Of a DNA stretch of 13,496 bases, positions 1 to 7,939 are shown in pieces. A program made the position numbers and the translations under genes. Numbering within the stretch: position 1 is the first letter of the stretch; every line of letters starts with the position of its first letter. The notes under the pieces are model-generated. The model saw nothing but the letters and a program-made list of their open reading frames with translations. It searched no databases and had not been told where the DNA came from. This DNA comes from DASWHX01 sp036397995 (lineage in GTDB: Bacteria > Bacteroidota > Bacteroidia > Cytophagales > Cyclobacteriaceae): NCBI GenBank assembly GCA_036397995.1, contig DASWHX010000117.1, positions 1 to 13,496 of the forward strand, written 5' to 3'.

Positions 1-713
1 AATCTTCCGCCATCATCCTCAATAAACGCGACAGGCCAGTTCACCGTATTTCCATCAAGGTTAAAATCAGACAAAATGCTTACCCCATTGTTATAGGTTT
101 CCTCTATCCAGCATGTCGCGCAGCAATCTTTAGGAGCAGGCGCGAAAGTATTGCGGTCAAAATAATTTTCAGGATGAGTATTGATAATATAAGTACCATT
201 AGCCTGCCACATGTAGTAATTTCTCTCCTCGGAAGGATCTTTGAACCTGGTCCAGATTTCAGCTCCGGAAACAAAGTTGGCTGGATTGCTTGAAGGCAAC
301 CTTTTGTAAGTTGCAAAAAGTGTATCTATGGGAATGGCAGAAACGGCCTGTTCAGGAAGCGAAAAATATCGTTTTCCGCCCTGAGTTATTATTTGTAAAG
401 AATAGCTCTTACCCGGGAACGCATGGAAACTAGCCGGCGTCTGATAAATACCATTTTGAACTTCATTCATCTCAGTTATTAAACCATCGCTGTCGCGTAC
501 ATTTACCTTTGCACTTCTGACCCGTTGGATAATACCATCCGCGAAAGTTCCATACCGGGCTGATAGTGAGATTGTCACCGTATGAGGTCCAGGTTCGGTG
601 GTAATAAAACCTTCCACCACCAATAATTTCTCTTCCCGTTCGGTTGAATAATCCAACGGGTCTATACATGCCATCAGTACAAGCAAACAGAAGATATAAA
701 TTCTATTTCTCAT
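1..713 (-). CDS. DUF4249 family outer-membrane lipoprotein, C-terminus cut by window edge
   Basis: The ATG at 713-711 opens a frame that stays open to the left edge: 237 codons are visible and no stop is reached. The N-terminus is a lipoprotein signal: a basic start (MRNR), a hydrophobic stretch and the lipobox LMAC with the lipidated cysteine at residue 16. The body fits DUF4249: an early beta-rich segment with the motif KLLVVEGFITTEPGPHTV (residues 29-46), a PIDTLF segment near residue 128, and a cysteine cluster CCATCW at residues 197-202. DUF4249 proteins are usually encoded directly beside TonB-dependent receptors in Bacteroidota, and their molecular role is unknown; a partner or lid of the receptor on the cell surface is inference. 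The start codon overlaps the receptor stop by one base (TGATG), which suggests translational coupling. Family assignment is from remembered sequence features, so it is good but not certain. Confidence 0.85.
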   Translation of the reverse strand, partial: MRNRIYIFCLLVLMACIDPLDYSTEREEKLLVVEGFITTEPGPHTVTISLSARYGTFADGIIQRVRSAKVNVRDSDGLITEMNEVQNGIYQTPASFHAFPGKSYSLQIITQGGKRYFSLPEQAVSAIPIDTLFATYKRLPSSNPANFVSGAEIWTRFKDPSEERNYYMWQANGTYIINTHPENYFDRNTFAPAPKDCCATCWIEETYNNGVSILSDFNLDGNTVNWPVAFIEDDGGR

Positions 714-3103
714 CAGAATTCAAAGTTATAACTGAGGGTTGGAAATGGAATGCCGAGCACCGACATCTTATATGCTTGAGGCGGGGCCCCATCTACATCA
801 TCAAAAAATACAGAGAATGCATTTTTCCTTCCATATAGATTATATACGGACAACACCCAATCCCCCTGCAGAAATCTATGCCGGCTTTGGAAGCTAAATG
901 TAAGTGAAACATCCAATCGGTGATAATCAGGAGCCCGTCCATTATTTCTGGCATTAAAAAAGGAAACATTCTGATTGTAATAACCAAATTTTGCCGAAGG
1001 TGTTGTCACCGCTCTGCCGGTGCTGTAAGTAAAGATGGAGGAAAACTTCACTTTATCGTTGATTGAATAATCAATAACGGCGGTCAAATCGTGGGGTTTA
1101 TCAAAGTTCGAAGGGTATTCCTTACCAAGATTTATTGTTTCCTCTGGATAGGGGCCTTTCACCTCTCTCAAACTTTTGGAATACGTATAGCTTGCCCAGC
1201 CTTCTAATCGACCAAAAGTTTTCTTCACATATAATTCCACGCCATAGGTCCTGCCATCACCATTCAGCAATTCAGTTTCGATATGTTCATTCATGATTAG
1301 GTCAGCCCCATCTTTATATTCAACAATATTCTGCAGCTTTTTATAATATCCTTCAACTGATGTTTCAATAGTATTATTACTGAAGTTTTTGAAGATTCCA
1401 AAGGAGATTTGTGAACCGATCTCCGGCTTTACAAACTGATCGGTTAATTTCCAAATGTCTGTCGGCGAAATGGTGGCTGTATTTGAAATAAGATGTATGT
1501 ATTGAAACATCCTGTTATATCCAAGCTTGATGGAGGTATTAGTATTTATGCTCCATCTTAACGAAAGCCTGGGCTCAAAACCATCATAATCCTTAATAAC
1601 ATCACCCTTGCCAAAGGTGGTTTGGTTGATAATATTTTCTTCGTTTCGTGGAAGATTCTCTTCGTATTGATAAATAGTATTTGAACCCAGGTAATAAAAT
1701 CGATTGTACCGCAACCCGTAAGAAACCCCCAGCTTACCTATTTCAAAATCATGTTGAGCATAAGCCCCACCTTCTATCGCTTGCTCACTTTCAAGGTCCA
1801 GTGCATTTATTGCCGACTGTTCATTAATTGGCAGCAAGTTACCGGGATCAATTTCAATTTGTTTTACCTGAACACCAACTAAAACAATACCCTTTTTGCC
1901 AACACCAAATTCAAGCCCTAGATTTACACCCTGGTCTATTATTTTGGAGTTTATAGAAAAATTATTAGTACCCACTTTATTGTTTATGGAAAACTCGTAG
2001 TCACTCCGCGAAAATATGCTGTGAAAGATCGTCTTTTCCGCAAATGCATGTTTCCAGTCGAAAACATGTGCCATGTTGGTCCAGGCATTTGTTGTATCGC
2101 TAGCGAATTTAAAATCATCATAACTTCTGTAGAAACTATAATTAAGGTCATTTTTATTGTTGAGTTGGTAGTTTACCAGCCCATTCAGATCGTAAAACTG
2201 AGTGGAACTATTCTTAATGTTGGCATCGTTAATTGACTTCAAAAGCCAGTTTGAATAAGAAGTTCTTACTCCAAGAAGCACCGATAATTTATCTTTTACG
2301 ATTGGCCCTTCAATGGCCAGCTTTAAAGAAACCAATCCCAGAGATCCTTTCACTCCCCATCTCTTATTATTGCCTTTTCTATATTCCAGATCCAAAATCG
2401 AAGAAGCTCTTCCCCCATATTTTGCAGGAATGCCGCCTTTATATATGATGACATTTCGGATCAAGTCGGAGTTGAAGGCGGAAAAAAAACCAAACAAATG
2501 CGAGGGGTTATATAACACCGCCCCGCCAAGCAGGATTAGGTTCTGGTCACTTCCACCACCCCTTACATTGAACCCGGAAGACGCCTCACCCACGGAAGTA
2601 ACACCCGGCAATAGGGTTATTGATTTAAGAATATCAACTTCACCAGCAAATGGTGGTAATGCTTTTATTGATTCCATGGAGAGCGTATTCTTACCTAAAT
2701 CAGTACTTTTTACATTTACGTCCGCCTCCTGACTTTGTATCAATACTTCTTCTAATTCTGTAATGGAGGCCAGCAATCGTAATTTAAATTCTCCTGTTCC
2801 ATTCACAATTATGAGCTGCTTGAGTTCCTGGAAACCTACTGAACTTATCGTTAGTGTATATTCTCCAACCGGCACGTACAATCCAAACATCCCGTTGATA
2901 TCAGTTACTTCCCCCTTTTTCAATTCATCAACAATCACAGTAGCGCCAATAAGCGTTTCTCCTGTTTCATAATCCATTACTTTTCCTATAATGAGTACTT
3001 CGCCTACTCTGTTTGACCCCTTGCCTATCTCAATCGCTTTTTGTGCCCATGAAACCTGAGTGAAAAAATAAAGTATAAATACGAACGGGTAAACTTTTCT
3101 CAT
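713..3103 (-). CDS. TonB-dependent outer-membrane receptor (CarboxypepD_reg-like + plug + barrel)
   Basis: This is an energy-coupled outer-membrane importer. I place the start at the ATG at 3103 (796 aa). It follows the upstream TAG stop by one base and gives a textbook signal peptide, MRKVYPFVFILYFFTQVSWA, cleaved before QKAIEI. An in-frame ATG at 3124 would add seven polar residues before the signal peptide and overlap the upstream gene. Residues about 36-110 form a carboxypeptidase-regulatory-like domain (GKVMDYETGETLIGATVIV). Residues about 135-240 form the plug, with the segment SITLLPGVTSVGEASSGFNV at 161-180 followed by RGGG. The rest is a beta-barrel ending in an aromatic residue (SYNFEF), as outer-membrane insertion signals do. 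The family is the shorter receptor type paired with DUF4249 proteins, not the large SusC type paired with SusD. The substrate cannot be read from the sequence. It is the middle gene of a three-gene operon. No frameshift is seen. Confidence 0.93.
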   Translation of the reverse strand: MRKVYPFVFILYFFTQVSWAQKAIEIGKGSNRVGEVLIIGKVMDYETGETLIGATVIVDELKKGEVTDINGMFGLYVPVGEYTLTISSVGFQELKQLIIVNGTGEFKLRLLASITELEEVLIQSQEADVNVKSTDLGKNTLSMESIKALPPFAGEVDILKSITLLPGVTSVGEASSGFNVRGGGSDQNLILLGGAVLYNPSHLFGFFSAFNSDLIRNVIIYKGGIPAKYGGRASSILDLEYRKGNNKRWGVKGSLGLVSLKLAIEGPIVKDKLSVLLGVRTSYSNWLLKSINDANIKNSSTQFYDLNGLVNYQLNNKNDLNYSFYRSYDDFKFASDTTNAWTNMAHVFDWKHAFAEKTIFHSIFSRSDYEFSINNKVGTNNFSINSKIIDQGVNLGLEFGVGKKGIVLVGVQVKQIEIDPGNLLPINEQSAINALDLESEQAIEGGAYAQHDFEIGKLGVSYGLRYNRFYYLGSNTIYQYEENLPRNEENIINQTTFGKGDVIKDYDGFEPRLSLRWSINTNTSIKLGYNRMFQYIHLISNTATISPTDIWKLTDQFVKPEIGSQISFGIFKNFSNNTIETSVEGYYKKLQNIVEYKDGADLIMNEHIETELLNGDGRTYGVELYVKKTFGRLEGWASYTYSKSLREVKGPYPEETINLGKEYPSNFDKPHDLTAVIDYSINDKVKFSSIFTYSTGRAVTTPSAKFGYYNQNVSFFNARNNGRAPDYHRLDVSLTFSFQSRHRFLQGDWVLSVYNLYGRKNAFSVFFDDVDGAPPQAYKMSVLGIPFPTLSYNFEF

Positions 3104-3104
3104 C

Positions 3105-4598
3105 CTAGAATTTGTCAGGTTCAAATGTCCAAATTTGCATCCGGTTGCTGTTTGAAAAAGCAGTCCTTGTGGTCCGCATTACATAGATCTTATCATTATA
3201 AACCCAGGATGCTGAATTACTTTCAGCGGTAAGTCCGGGGAAAAAAGTTTTCTCTTTCCAGCTGTTCGACGTTAAATCAAATTCCTTAATTTCTCCTGAA
3301 TTCGCGAATAAGCCTACATACACTTTGTCCCTTATCACTTCCGCAATTCCCACTTCATCTCCATCTCCGGGATAAGTTGTTATGTACTGCAGATCTTCAC
3401 TAATAATATCATATCTCCAGATATTATTCTGGTCAATAAAGTAAAGCGCATCCTGATACTCGAAATAAATGGCCCGCTGAGGAAGGCTTGTAGCTGCTGC
3501 TGTATAAGTGTTCCATTGCTGAGTTCCAACGTCATAAAAATAAATATTAGGATTAGGTGAATTATCAGGTCTGGTTCCTCCAGTCAAATAGAACCCGTTG
3601 GCAGTCTTAATAGTCTTGCCACCTGCAATGTTAAAAGTTAGATCGGTTTGCTGAACAAAGCTTCCCGAATTTGAATCATAAGTCCAGAATTCATTATTTG
3701 GAACCCAGGGCGCTCCAAAAAATCCTCCGGATGCAAAAATACCACCTCCAAAAAATCCTTCATTAAAAAAAAACAGTCGGGCAAAGGAACCTGTAAATGT
3801 CAATTCATCCCATTGCCAGGTGTTTAAGTCTGCCTTCCAGAAATTACTATTATCTCCAGTATTCAGGTCTCTTCCAAGCCCCACTACAAGGGAATTCCCA
3901 TCCACAAAATAAACAGGATCAAATAACTGTGCCTGGGTGATAAAATGCTCTTCAAGTTTCCATAATCCAACCACATACTCGAATACCTGATTAAACAGGA
4001 GTTCTTCTCCCTGAACAACTACCCTTATATCAACCGTACTGGTGGTATTGATTGGAGGCATCCTTAGTGTTATTTTTGATTCAAAAAAAATATTTAATAT
4101 CTCAGCTTCCACTCCGCCAACAATGACTTTCGTGTCGGAAGTAAAATTACCCCCCGTTATTGTTAAAATCATTCCTCCAACACCAAACATGGGCGCAAAA
4201 TTCTGAACAAAGGGCTCAAGCGTACTGAAATTTAAGATTGAACCATAGAAGAATTCACGATCCACCTCAACATAGGATTTCGCAAAATAATTGGAGCCGG
4301 TAGACAATTGATTATATTCTGTTATGAACCGGCCTGGCAAGTCGGTAGGACCCAGGGAAACCTTTGCAGGGTTGGCAAAATTTTCATCTTCAGCTATCAA
4401 GTAACCCCTGTCATCGACACCTTTGGAGGGCAAACTTAATATCCTTCCGGTTATTCTTACTGTTTCACCGCTTATATATACAACTTCCTCTGAGACAACA
4501 ATTACCTCTGTATTATCAAGCACTTCCTCGCATGCAGCAACTGTCAATGACAAAATTAAGCTAGCTACCAGGTATTTAAAGCGGTAAAATAAAACCAT
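3105..4598 (-). CDS. Surface-type lipoprotein with Ig-like/IPT stalk and Kelch-like propeller
   Basis: The product is 497 aa with a lipoprotein signal: hydrophobic residues 9-20 and the lipobox VAAC with cysteine 23. Residues about 30-126 look like a fibronectin-III/Ig-like domain of the type common in Bacteroidota surface proteins (LSTGSNYFAKSYVEVDREFF at 98-117, then a YG and FST edge). Residues about 130-209 fit an IPT/TIG domain (FAPMFGVGGMILTITGGNF at 134-152). The rest resembles a Kelch propeller: about six blade-like motifs of the type W/F-x-Y/F-D-x5-W at residues 254, 305, 353, 394, 438 and 490 (for example FWKADLNTWQWDEL). Residues 276-298 are unusually rich in Phe and Gly. It is the first gene of the operon, one base from the receptor gene. 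A role in capturing the receptor's substrate at the cell surface is inferred from context and architecture only. The blade count is by eye. Confidence 0.82.
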   Translation of the reverse strand: MVLFYRFKYLVASLILSLTVAACEEVLDNTEVIVVSEEVVYISGETVRITGRILSLPSKGVDDRGYLIAEDENFANPAKVSLGPTDLPGRFITEYNQLSTGSNYFAKSYVEVDREFFYGSILNFSTLEPFVQNFAPMFGVGGMILTITGGNFTSDTKVIVGGVEAEILNIFFESKITLRMPPINTTSTVDIRVVVQGEELLFNQVFEYVVGLWKLEEHFITQAQLFDPVYFVDGNSLVVGLGRDLNTGDNSNFWKADLNTWQWDELTFTGSFARLFFFNEGFFGGGIFASGGFFGAPWVPNNEFWTYDSNSGSFVQQTDLTFNIAGGKTIKTANGFYLTGGTRPDNSPNPNIYFYDVGTQQWNTYTAAATSLPQRAIYFEYQDALYFIDQNNIWRYDIISEDLQYITTYPGDGDEVGIAEVIRDKVYVGLFANSGEIKEFDLTSNSWKEKTFFPGLTAESNSASWVYNDKIYVMRTTRTAFSNSNRMQIWTFEPDKF

Positions 4599-4696
4599 TC
4601 GGTTAATTAAAAACCCTTGAATGTACTTCCCACATCTTGATTTATCAATAGGTTTAGGTTGGTAGGCTGATTTATTTGTTTAGTCAATTCTTTTAG

Positions 4697-4729
4697 CAAA
4701 AATTAGACCGTTTAAAGCATCCTTTTCAA
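4697..4729 (-). promoter_or_regulatory. Weak candidate promoter for the lipoprotein-receptor-DUF4249 operon
   Basis: Read on the minus strand, TTG (4729-4727) is followed after 21 bases by TAATTTTTG (4705-4697). This resembles the Bacteroidota TTG / TAnnTTTG promoter with one extra base in the -7 box. It would leave a leader of about 90 bases before the ATG at 4598. The match is imperfect. No better CAAAnnTA (the reverse of the -7 box) was found between 4599 and 4838. Confidence 0.25.
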
Positions 4730-4835
4730 TACATTATTCATCATTCAGCTAATTATAACAGGAGATTATCAGAAATTTCACTCCTTCCAAACTGGGTGCC
4801 GTTGGGTTAAAAATTATTAAAGAAGAAAACGGCAG

Positions 4836-4866
4836 TTGTTCAATCTAGATTGAAGCCATACCTTTG
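4836..4866 (+). promoter_or_regulatory. Bacteroidota-type promoter for the batB-like gene
   Basis: TTG at 4836-4838 and an exact TAnnTTTG box (TACCTTTG, 4859-4866) are separated by 20 bases, which fits the known -33/-7 layout of the Bacteroidota primary sigma factor. The ATG at 4876 is only nine bases after the -7 box, so the transcript would have almost no leader. The spacer contains the perfect palindrome listed separately. Confidence 0.65.
4839..4854. promoter_or_regulatory. Perfect 16-bp palindrome, candidate operator
   Basis: TTCAATCTAGATTGAA is identical to its reverse complement over all 16 bases, with no spacer. It fills most of the spacer between the -33 and -7 elements of the batB-like promoter. 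A dimeric repressor bound there would block RNA polymerase. The palindrome is seen directly; the operator role is inference. It is not followed by a T run and lies upstream of the start, so it is not a terminator. Confidence 0.5.
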
Positions 4867-4875
4867 TAGGGTATT

Positions 4876-5844
4876 ATGAGCTGGTTTAAATCTTTTGGGT
4901 TTGAGGAATTAGTTTTCATCTCTCTGTTCATATTGTTCTATGGCATTTACATTTTCCGAATTGTTGCCATTGCTAAAAAGTTGAGAACTACTTACACCGG
5001 AATATTTGTGAAAGTTGCGGTGAGAACTCTTTTTTTCAGCCTCCTTATCATTGCCTTGATGGGTCCATCTTTTGGAGATGCTAAAAGAGAAATAAAGTCA
5101 GTTGGCAAGGATATTTACATTGCAGTGGATCTTAGTCAGTCCATGAATGCAACGGATATTCAGCCCAGCAGGCTTGAGCGATTAAAGTTCGAATTGAAAA
5201 ACATTGTTAGTTCTTTTTCAAGCGACAGGCTCGGTTTGATCATCTTCAGCTCTGAAGCATTTATTCAATGTCCGCTTACCTACGATCAAAATGCGCTCAA
5301 CCTTTTTATTGAAACATTGCATACGGGGTTGGTCCCCAGAACGGGAACTGATTTTGGACCACCGTTGAGAATGGCATTGTCTAAATTGGATGATGATGAA
5401 AATCCAGTTTCTCAACCTAAATCAAAAATCGTTATTTTAATCAGTGATGGAGAAGACTTTGGCGATGATACTGAGCAAATTGCAAGTAATGTTGAAGATG
5501 CAGGAATAAAGCTTTTTACCCTTGGAATAGGTACGGAGCGTGGAAGCCGAATTCCTTCAGGCAGAGGATATAAGAAAGATGATCAAGGCAATGAAGTAGT
5601 TACGAGGCTCGAATCAAATTCATTAAGACAATTGGCAGTAAAAACCGGTGGCAATTATTTTGAAATAAATGAAACCAATAACGATGTATTACGGTTAATA
5701 AATAAGGTGAACCAAATTGAAGGAGAATTGCGGGAATCAAGGCAGGTGGATGTTTCAGCTAATAAGTATTATTTCTTTCTTCTGGCGGCATTTTTGCTAC
5801 TTCTGGTAGATGCCGTAACTTCGTTTAAGACAATCACAATATGA
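4876..5844 (+). CDS. batB: BatB-like membrane-anchored von Willebrand factor A protein
   Basis: The product is 322 aa. Two N-terminal membrane segments (about residues 12-32 and 44-62) precede a von Willebrand A domain (about 78-280), and a third segment (298-314) is near the C-terminus. This layout is typical of the Bat (Bacteroides aerotolerance) vWA proteins. The metal-ion-dependent adhesion site looks complete: D85-L-S87-Q-S89, T158 in the TGTDFG segment, and D191 in SDGEDFGDD. The central domain should therefore bind a divalent metal and a partner protein, probably on the periplasmic side of the inner membrane. The last four bases overlap the start of the TPR gene (ATGA), a strong sign of coupled translation. 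BatA and BatB are similar; the downstream batC-like gene favours BatB. Bat proteins have been linked to aerotolerance and stress in other species, but their biochemical role is not settled. Confidence 0.87.
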   Translation: MSWFKSFGFEELVFISLFILFYGIYIFRIVAIAKKLRTTYTGIFVKVAVRTLFFSLLIIALMGPSFGDAKREIKSVGKDIYIAVDLSQSMNATDIQPSRLERLKFELKNIVSSFSSDRLGLIIFSSEAFIQCPLTYDQNALNLFIETLHTGLVPRTGTDFGPPLRMALSKLDDDENPVSQPKSKIVILISDGEDFGDDTEQIASNVEDAGIKLFTLGIGTERGSRIPSGRGYKKDDQGNEVVTRLESNSLRQLAVKTGGNYFEINETNNDVLRLINKVNQIEGELRESRQVDVSANKYYFFLLAAFLLLLVDAVTSFKTITI

Positions 5845-6632
5845 AATACCTGCTTATCATACTGGTCGCTGTTTTATCTGTTGGAAACGAAATCACAAAG
5901 ATAGCCCGGGTCAACCAATTGAAACGTGAAGCAAAAGAAGCCTACCAAAATGGAGATTATGCCATCGCCATTGAGAAGTACAGGTTTCTCGTTGATAGCT
6001 TCAAAGTTGCAGATGAGGAAGTGGTTATTAACCTTTCCAATGCATTTTATGAATCTAATGATACGGCAGCTGCAATTTCCTACTATCAGCAACTTACCCG
6101 ATCCTCAAATTCCGGGCTTCGCTCCCAGGCATTTCAACAATTGGGAGTTGTTGATGCTCAGCGTAAGCAATATGAACAGGCATTGAGTTCCTTTAAGCAA
6201 TCTCTAAAAGCCAATCCTGCCAATGATGATTCCAGATATAATTATGAGTTGTTGAAGAAAATGGTTAAGGAGCAGGAGGATCAGCAAAAACAGGATCAGA
6301 ACCAGCAAAACAAGGATCAGCAGAACAAAGATCAAAACAAACAGGATCAGGAAAAGCAGGAGAACCAGGAAAAGCAGGATTCTGAAAAGGGAGATCAGGA
6401 AAACCAGGAAGAGCAAAATCAGGAAGAAAAAAAGGAACAGGAAGGTGATCAGGAAAAAGAGAATGAGCCACAACCAGAATCTACAAAACCCGAAAAGTTA
6501 AAAGAGATGAATATTTCTGAAGAGAAAGCCCGGATGATCCTTGAGGCTATGAAAAACAATGAAATCCAGTATATTCAGCAAAATAAGAGAAAGGCAAAAG
6601 AGCCGAAAAAAAGCACCAAACCTGACTGGTAA
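5841..6632 (+). CDS. batC: BatC-like TPR protein with Gln/Asp/Lys/Glu-rich low-complexity region
   Basis: The product is 263 aa. Residues 1-15 are hydrophobic (a signal peptide or anchor). Tetratricopeptide repeats cover about residues 24-130, for example AKEAYQNGDYAIAIEKYRFL (31-50) and AFQQLGVVDAQRKQYEQALS (97-116). Residues 144-208 are a low-complexity charged stretch built from variants of KQDQ, QNKDQ and KQENQ. The conserved tail ARMILEAMKNNEIQYIQQNK (230-249), followed by basic residues, resembles the C-terminus of BatC proteins. TPRs mediate protein contacts, and the four-base overlap with the vWA gene makes its product the obvious partner. No batD-like gene follows: the next gene is a thiolase 78 bases on. 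The low-complexity region is strongly purine-rich on the coding strand and is a likely site for in-frame length changes. Confidence 0.85.
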   Translation: MKYLLIILVAVLSVGNEITKIARVNQLKREAKEAYQNGDYAIAIEKYRFLVDSFKVADEEVVINLSNAFYESNDTAAAISYYQQLTRSSNSGLRSQAFQQLGVVDAQRKQYEQALSSFKQSLKANPANDDSRYNYELLKKMVKEQEDQQKQDQNQQNKDQQNKDQNKQDQEKQENQEKQDSEKGDQENQEEQNQEEKKEQEGDQEKENEPQPESTKPEKLKEMNISEEKARMILEAMKNNEIQYIQQNKRKAKEPKKSTKPDW

Positions 6633-6671
6633 GCATTTCCGTCATAAGCCGGAATTTCACTTGCTATGCCT

Positions 6672-6679
6672 TATTTTTG
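6672..6679 (+). promoter_or_regulatory. Candidate -7 box upstream of the thiolase gene
   Basis: TATTTTTG matches TAnnTTTG and lies 31 bases upstream of the ATG at 6711. No TTG is seen at the expected distance of about 19-21 bases upstream, so this rests on one box in AT-rich DNA and is tentative. It is the best promoter-like signal in the 78-base gap after the batC-like gene. Confidence 0.4.
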
Positions 6680-6710
6680 TGGCATTATCTCGATATTAAT
6701 CCAGTAATAA

Positions 6711-7889
6711 ATGAAAGAAGCATATATTATTTCAGCAATACGAACACCCATTGGCAGTTTTGGCGGATCTTTATCTTCCCTGTCAGCTATCACGCTCGGA
6801 TCGGCTGCAATTAGAGGAGCAATACTGAAAGCCGGTATTGAAGCCACTCAGGTTAACGAAGTGATTTTTGGAAATGTAATTTCAGCCAACCTGGGTCAGG
6901 CACCTGCCAGGCAAGCGGCAGTGGGAGCAGGAATTGCTTACAATGTACCTTGTACTACTATAAATAAGGTGTGCTCCTCCGGAATGAAATCTGTAATGTA
7001 CGGAGCTCAATCCATAATGCTTGGTTACAGCGATGTTGTCGTGACCGGCGGCATGGAAAGTATGTCAAATGTACCCTACTATGTTCCCAAAGCGCGATTC
7101 GGGTATAAATACGGCAATGGAGAATTTATTGACGGCCTGGCCAAAGATGGCCTCTGGGAAGTATACTATAACTTTCCTATGGGCAGTTGCGCAGACAATA
7201 CTGCCAAGGAAATGAAAATTACCAGGGAGGAACAGGATGAATATGCAGTAAACTCCTACAAAAGAGCGGCGTCAGCTACCGATGCCGGATATTTCAAAAA
7301 TGAAATTATTCCCGTGGAAGTTCCACAGCGCAAAGGGGATCCGGTTTCGGTGACAACAGATGAAGAATATAAAAATATATATTTTGATAAAATACCTTCT
7401 TTGAAACCGGCATTTAATAAAGATGGCACCGTGACAGCAGCCAACGCCTCCACCATAAATGACGGGGCCGCCGCCCTGGTGCTGATGAGTAAAGAGAAAG
7501 CAGAAGAGCTCGGGGTAAAACCCATTGCAAAAATTCGAGGATTTGCAGATGCGGAACAAGACCCTATCTGGTTCACCACTTCACCTTCCCTGGCTATTCC
7601 ATTAGCTATGAAAAGAGCCGGTGTAAAAAAATCTGATGTTAATTATTATGAAATCAATGAAGCCTTTTCCGCAGTCGCTATTGCCAATAAAAGACAGATG
7701 GAACTGGATTATGATCAGATAAATGTTTTTGGAGGTGCGGTGGCGCTTGGTCATCCTCTTGGCGCATCGGGAGCACGAATCATCGCCACTTTAAATAATA
7801 TTCTAACAGTTAAGAATGCGAATATAGGAGTTGCCGGGATTTGTAATGGCGGCGGCGGTGCATCTGCCATTGTGATAGAAAAAGTATAA
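6711..7889 (+). CDS. Acetyl-CoA C-acetyltransferase (thiolase)
   Basis: The product is a cytosolic enzyme of 392 aa, the normal length for the family. It condenses two acetyl-CoA to acetoacetyl-CoA or runs the reverse thiolysis. All catalytic parts are visible: the acyl-carrying C88 in INKVCSSGMKS, the NEAF motif at 316-319, H348 in GGAVALGHPLGASG, and C378 in GICNGGGGASA. The N-terminal KEAYIISAIRTPIGSFGG and the TVTAANASTINDGAAALVLM segment (240-259) are also typical. It could serve beta-oxidation, ketone-body or polyhydroxybutyrate metabolism, or feed acetoacetyl-CoA to mevalonate synthesis. No partner gene (hydroxyacyl-CoA dehydrogenase, transferase or synthase) is nearby, so the pathway cannot be chosen. 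A longer-chain 3-ketoacyl-CoA thiolase is less likely but not excluded. It is flanked by gaps of 78 and 50 bases, with no strong terminator behind it. Confidence 0.94.
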   Translation: MKEAYIISAIRTPIGSFGGSLSSLSAITLGSAAIRGAILKAGIEATQVNEVIFGNVISANLGQAPARQAAVGAGIAYNVPCTTINKVCSSGMKSVMYGAQSIMLGYSDVVVTGGMESMSNVPYYVPKARFGYKYGNGEFIDGLAKDGLWEVYYNFPMGSCADNTAKEMKITREEQDEYAVNSYKRAASATDAGYFKNEIIPVEVPQRKGDPVSVTTDEEYKNIYFDKIPSLKPAFNKDGTVTAANASTINDGAAALVLMSKEKAEELGVKPIAKIRGFADAEQDPIWFTTSPSLAIPLAMKRAGVKKSDVNYYEINEAFSAVAIANKRQMELDYDQINVFGGAVALGHPLGASGARIIATLNNILTVKNANIGVAGICNGGGGASAIVIEKV

Positions 7890-7939
7890 ATTTACATATT
7901 ACGATTTGTGTTACTGTCGTTAACTTACCATACCTGATT

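Noticed and set aside
2313..2732. 139-codon plus-strand frame inside the receptor gene
   Set aside because: It is fully antisense to the plug region of a well-supported receptor, has no recognisable domain and no promoter.
4637..4648. Inverted repeat TTGAT-tt-ATCAA upstream of the minus-strand operon
   Set aside because: Five-base arms in AT-rich DNA are expected by chance, and it is not positioned against a clear promoter.
6204..6473. Long open frames on the minus strand, rich in Leu, Phe and Ile
   Set aside because: They lie wholly opposite the Gln/Asp/Lys/Glu-rich part of the batC-like gene. The base bias there removes stop codons on the other strand, and the translations look like a by-product, not a membrane protein.
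6637..6654. Hairpin TTCCG / CGGAA after the batC-like gene as a terminator
   Set aside because: The stem is only five base pairs with an eight-base loop and no proper T run follows. It is too weak to call.
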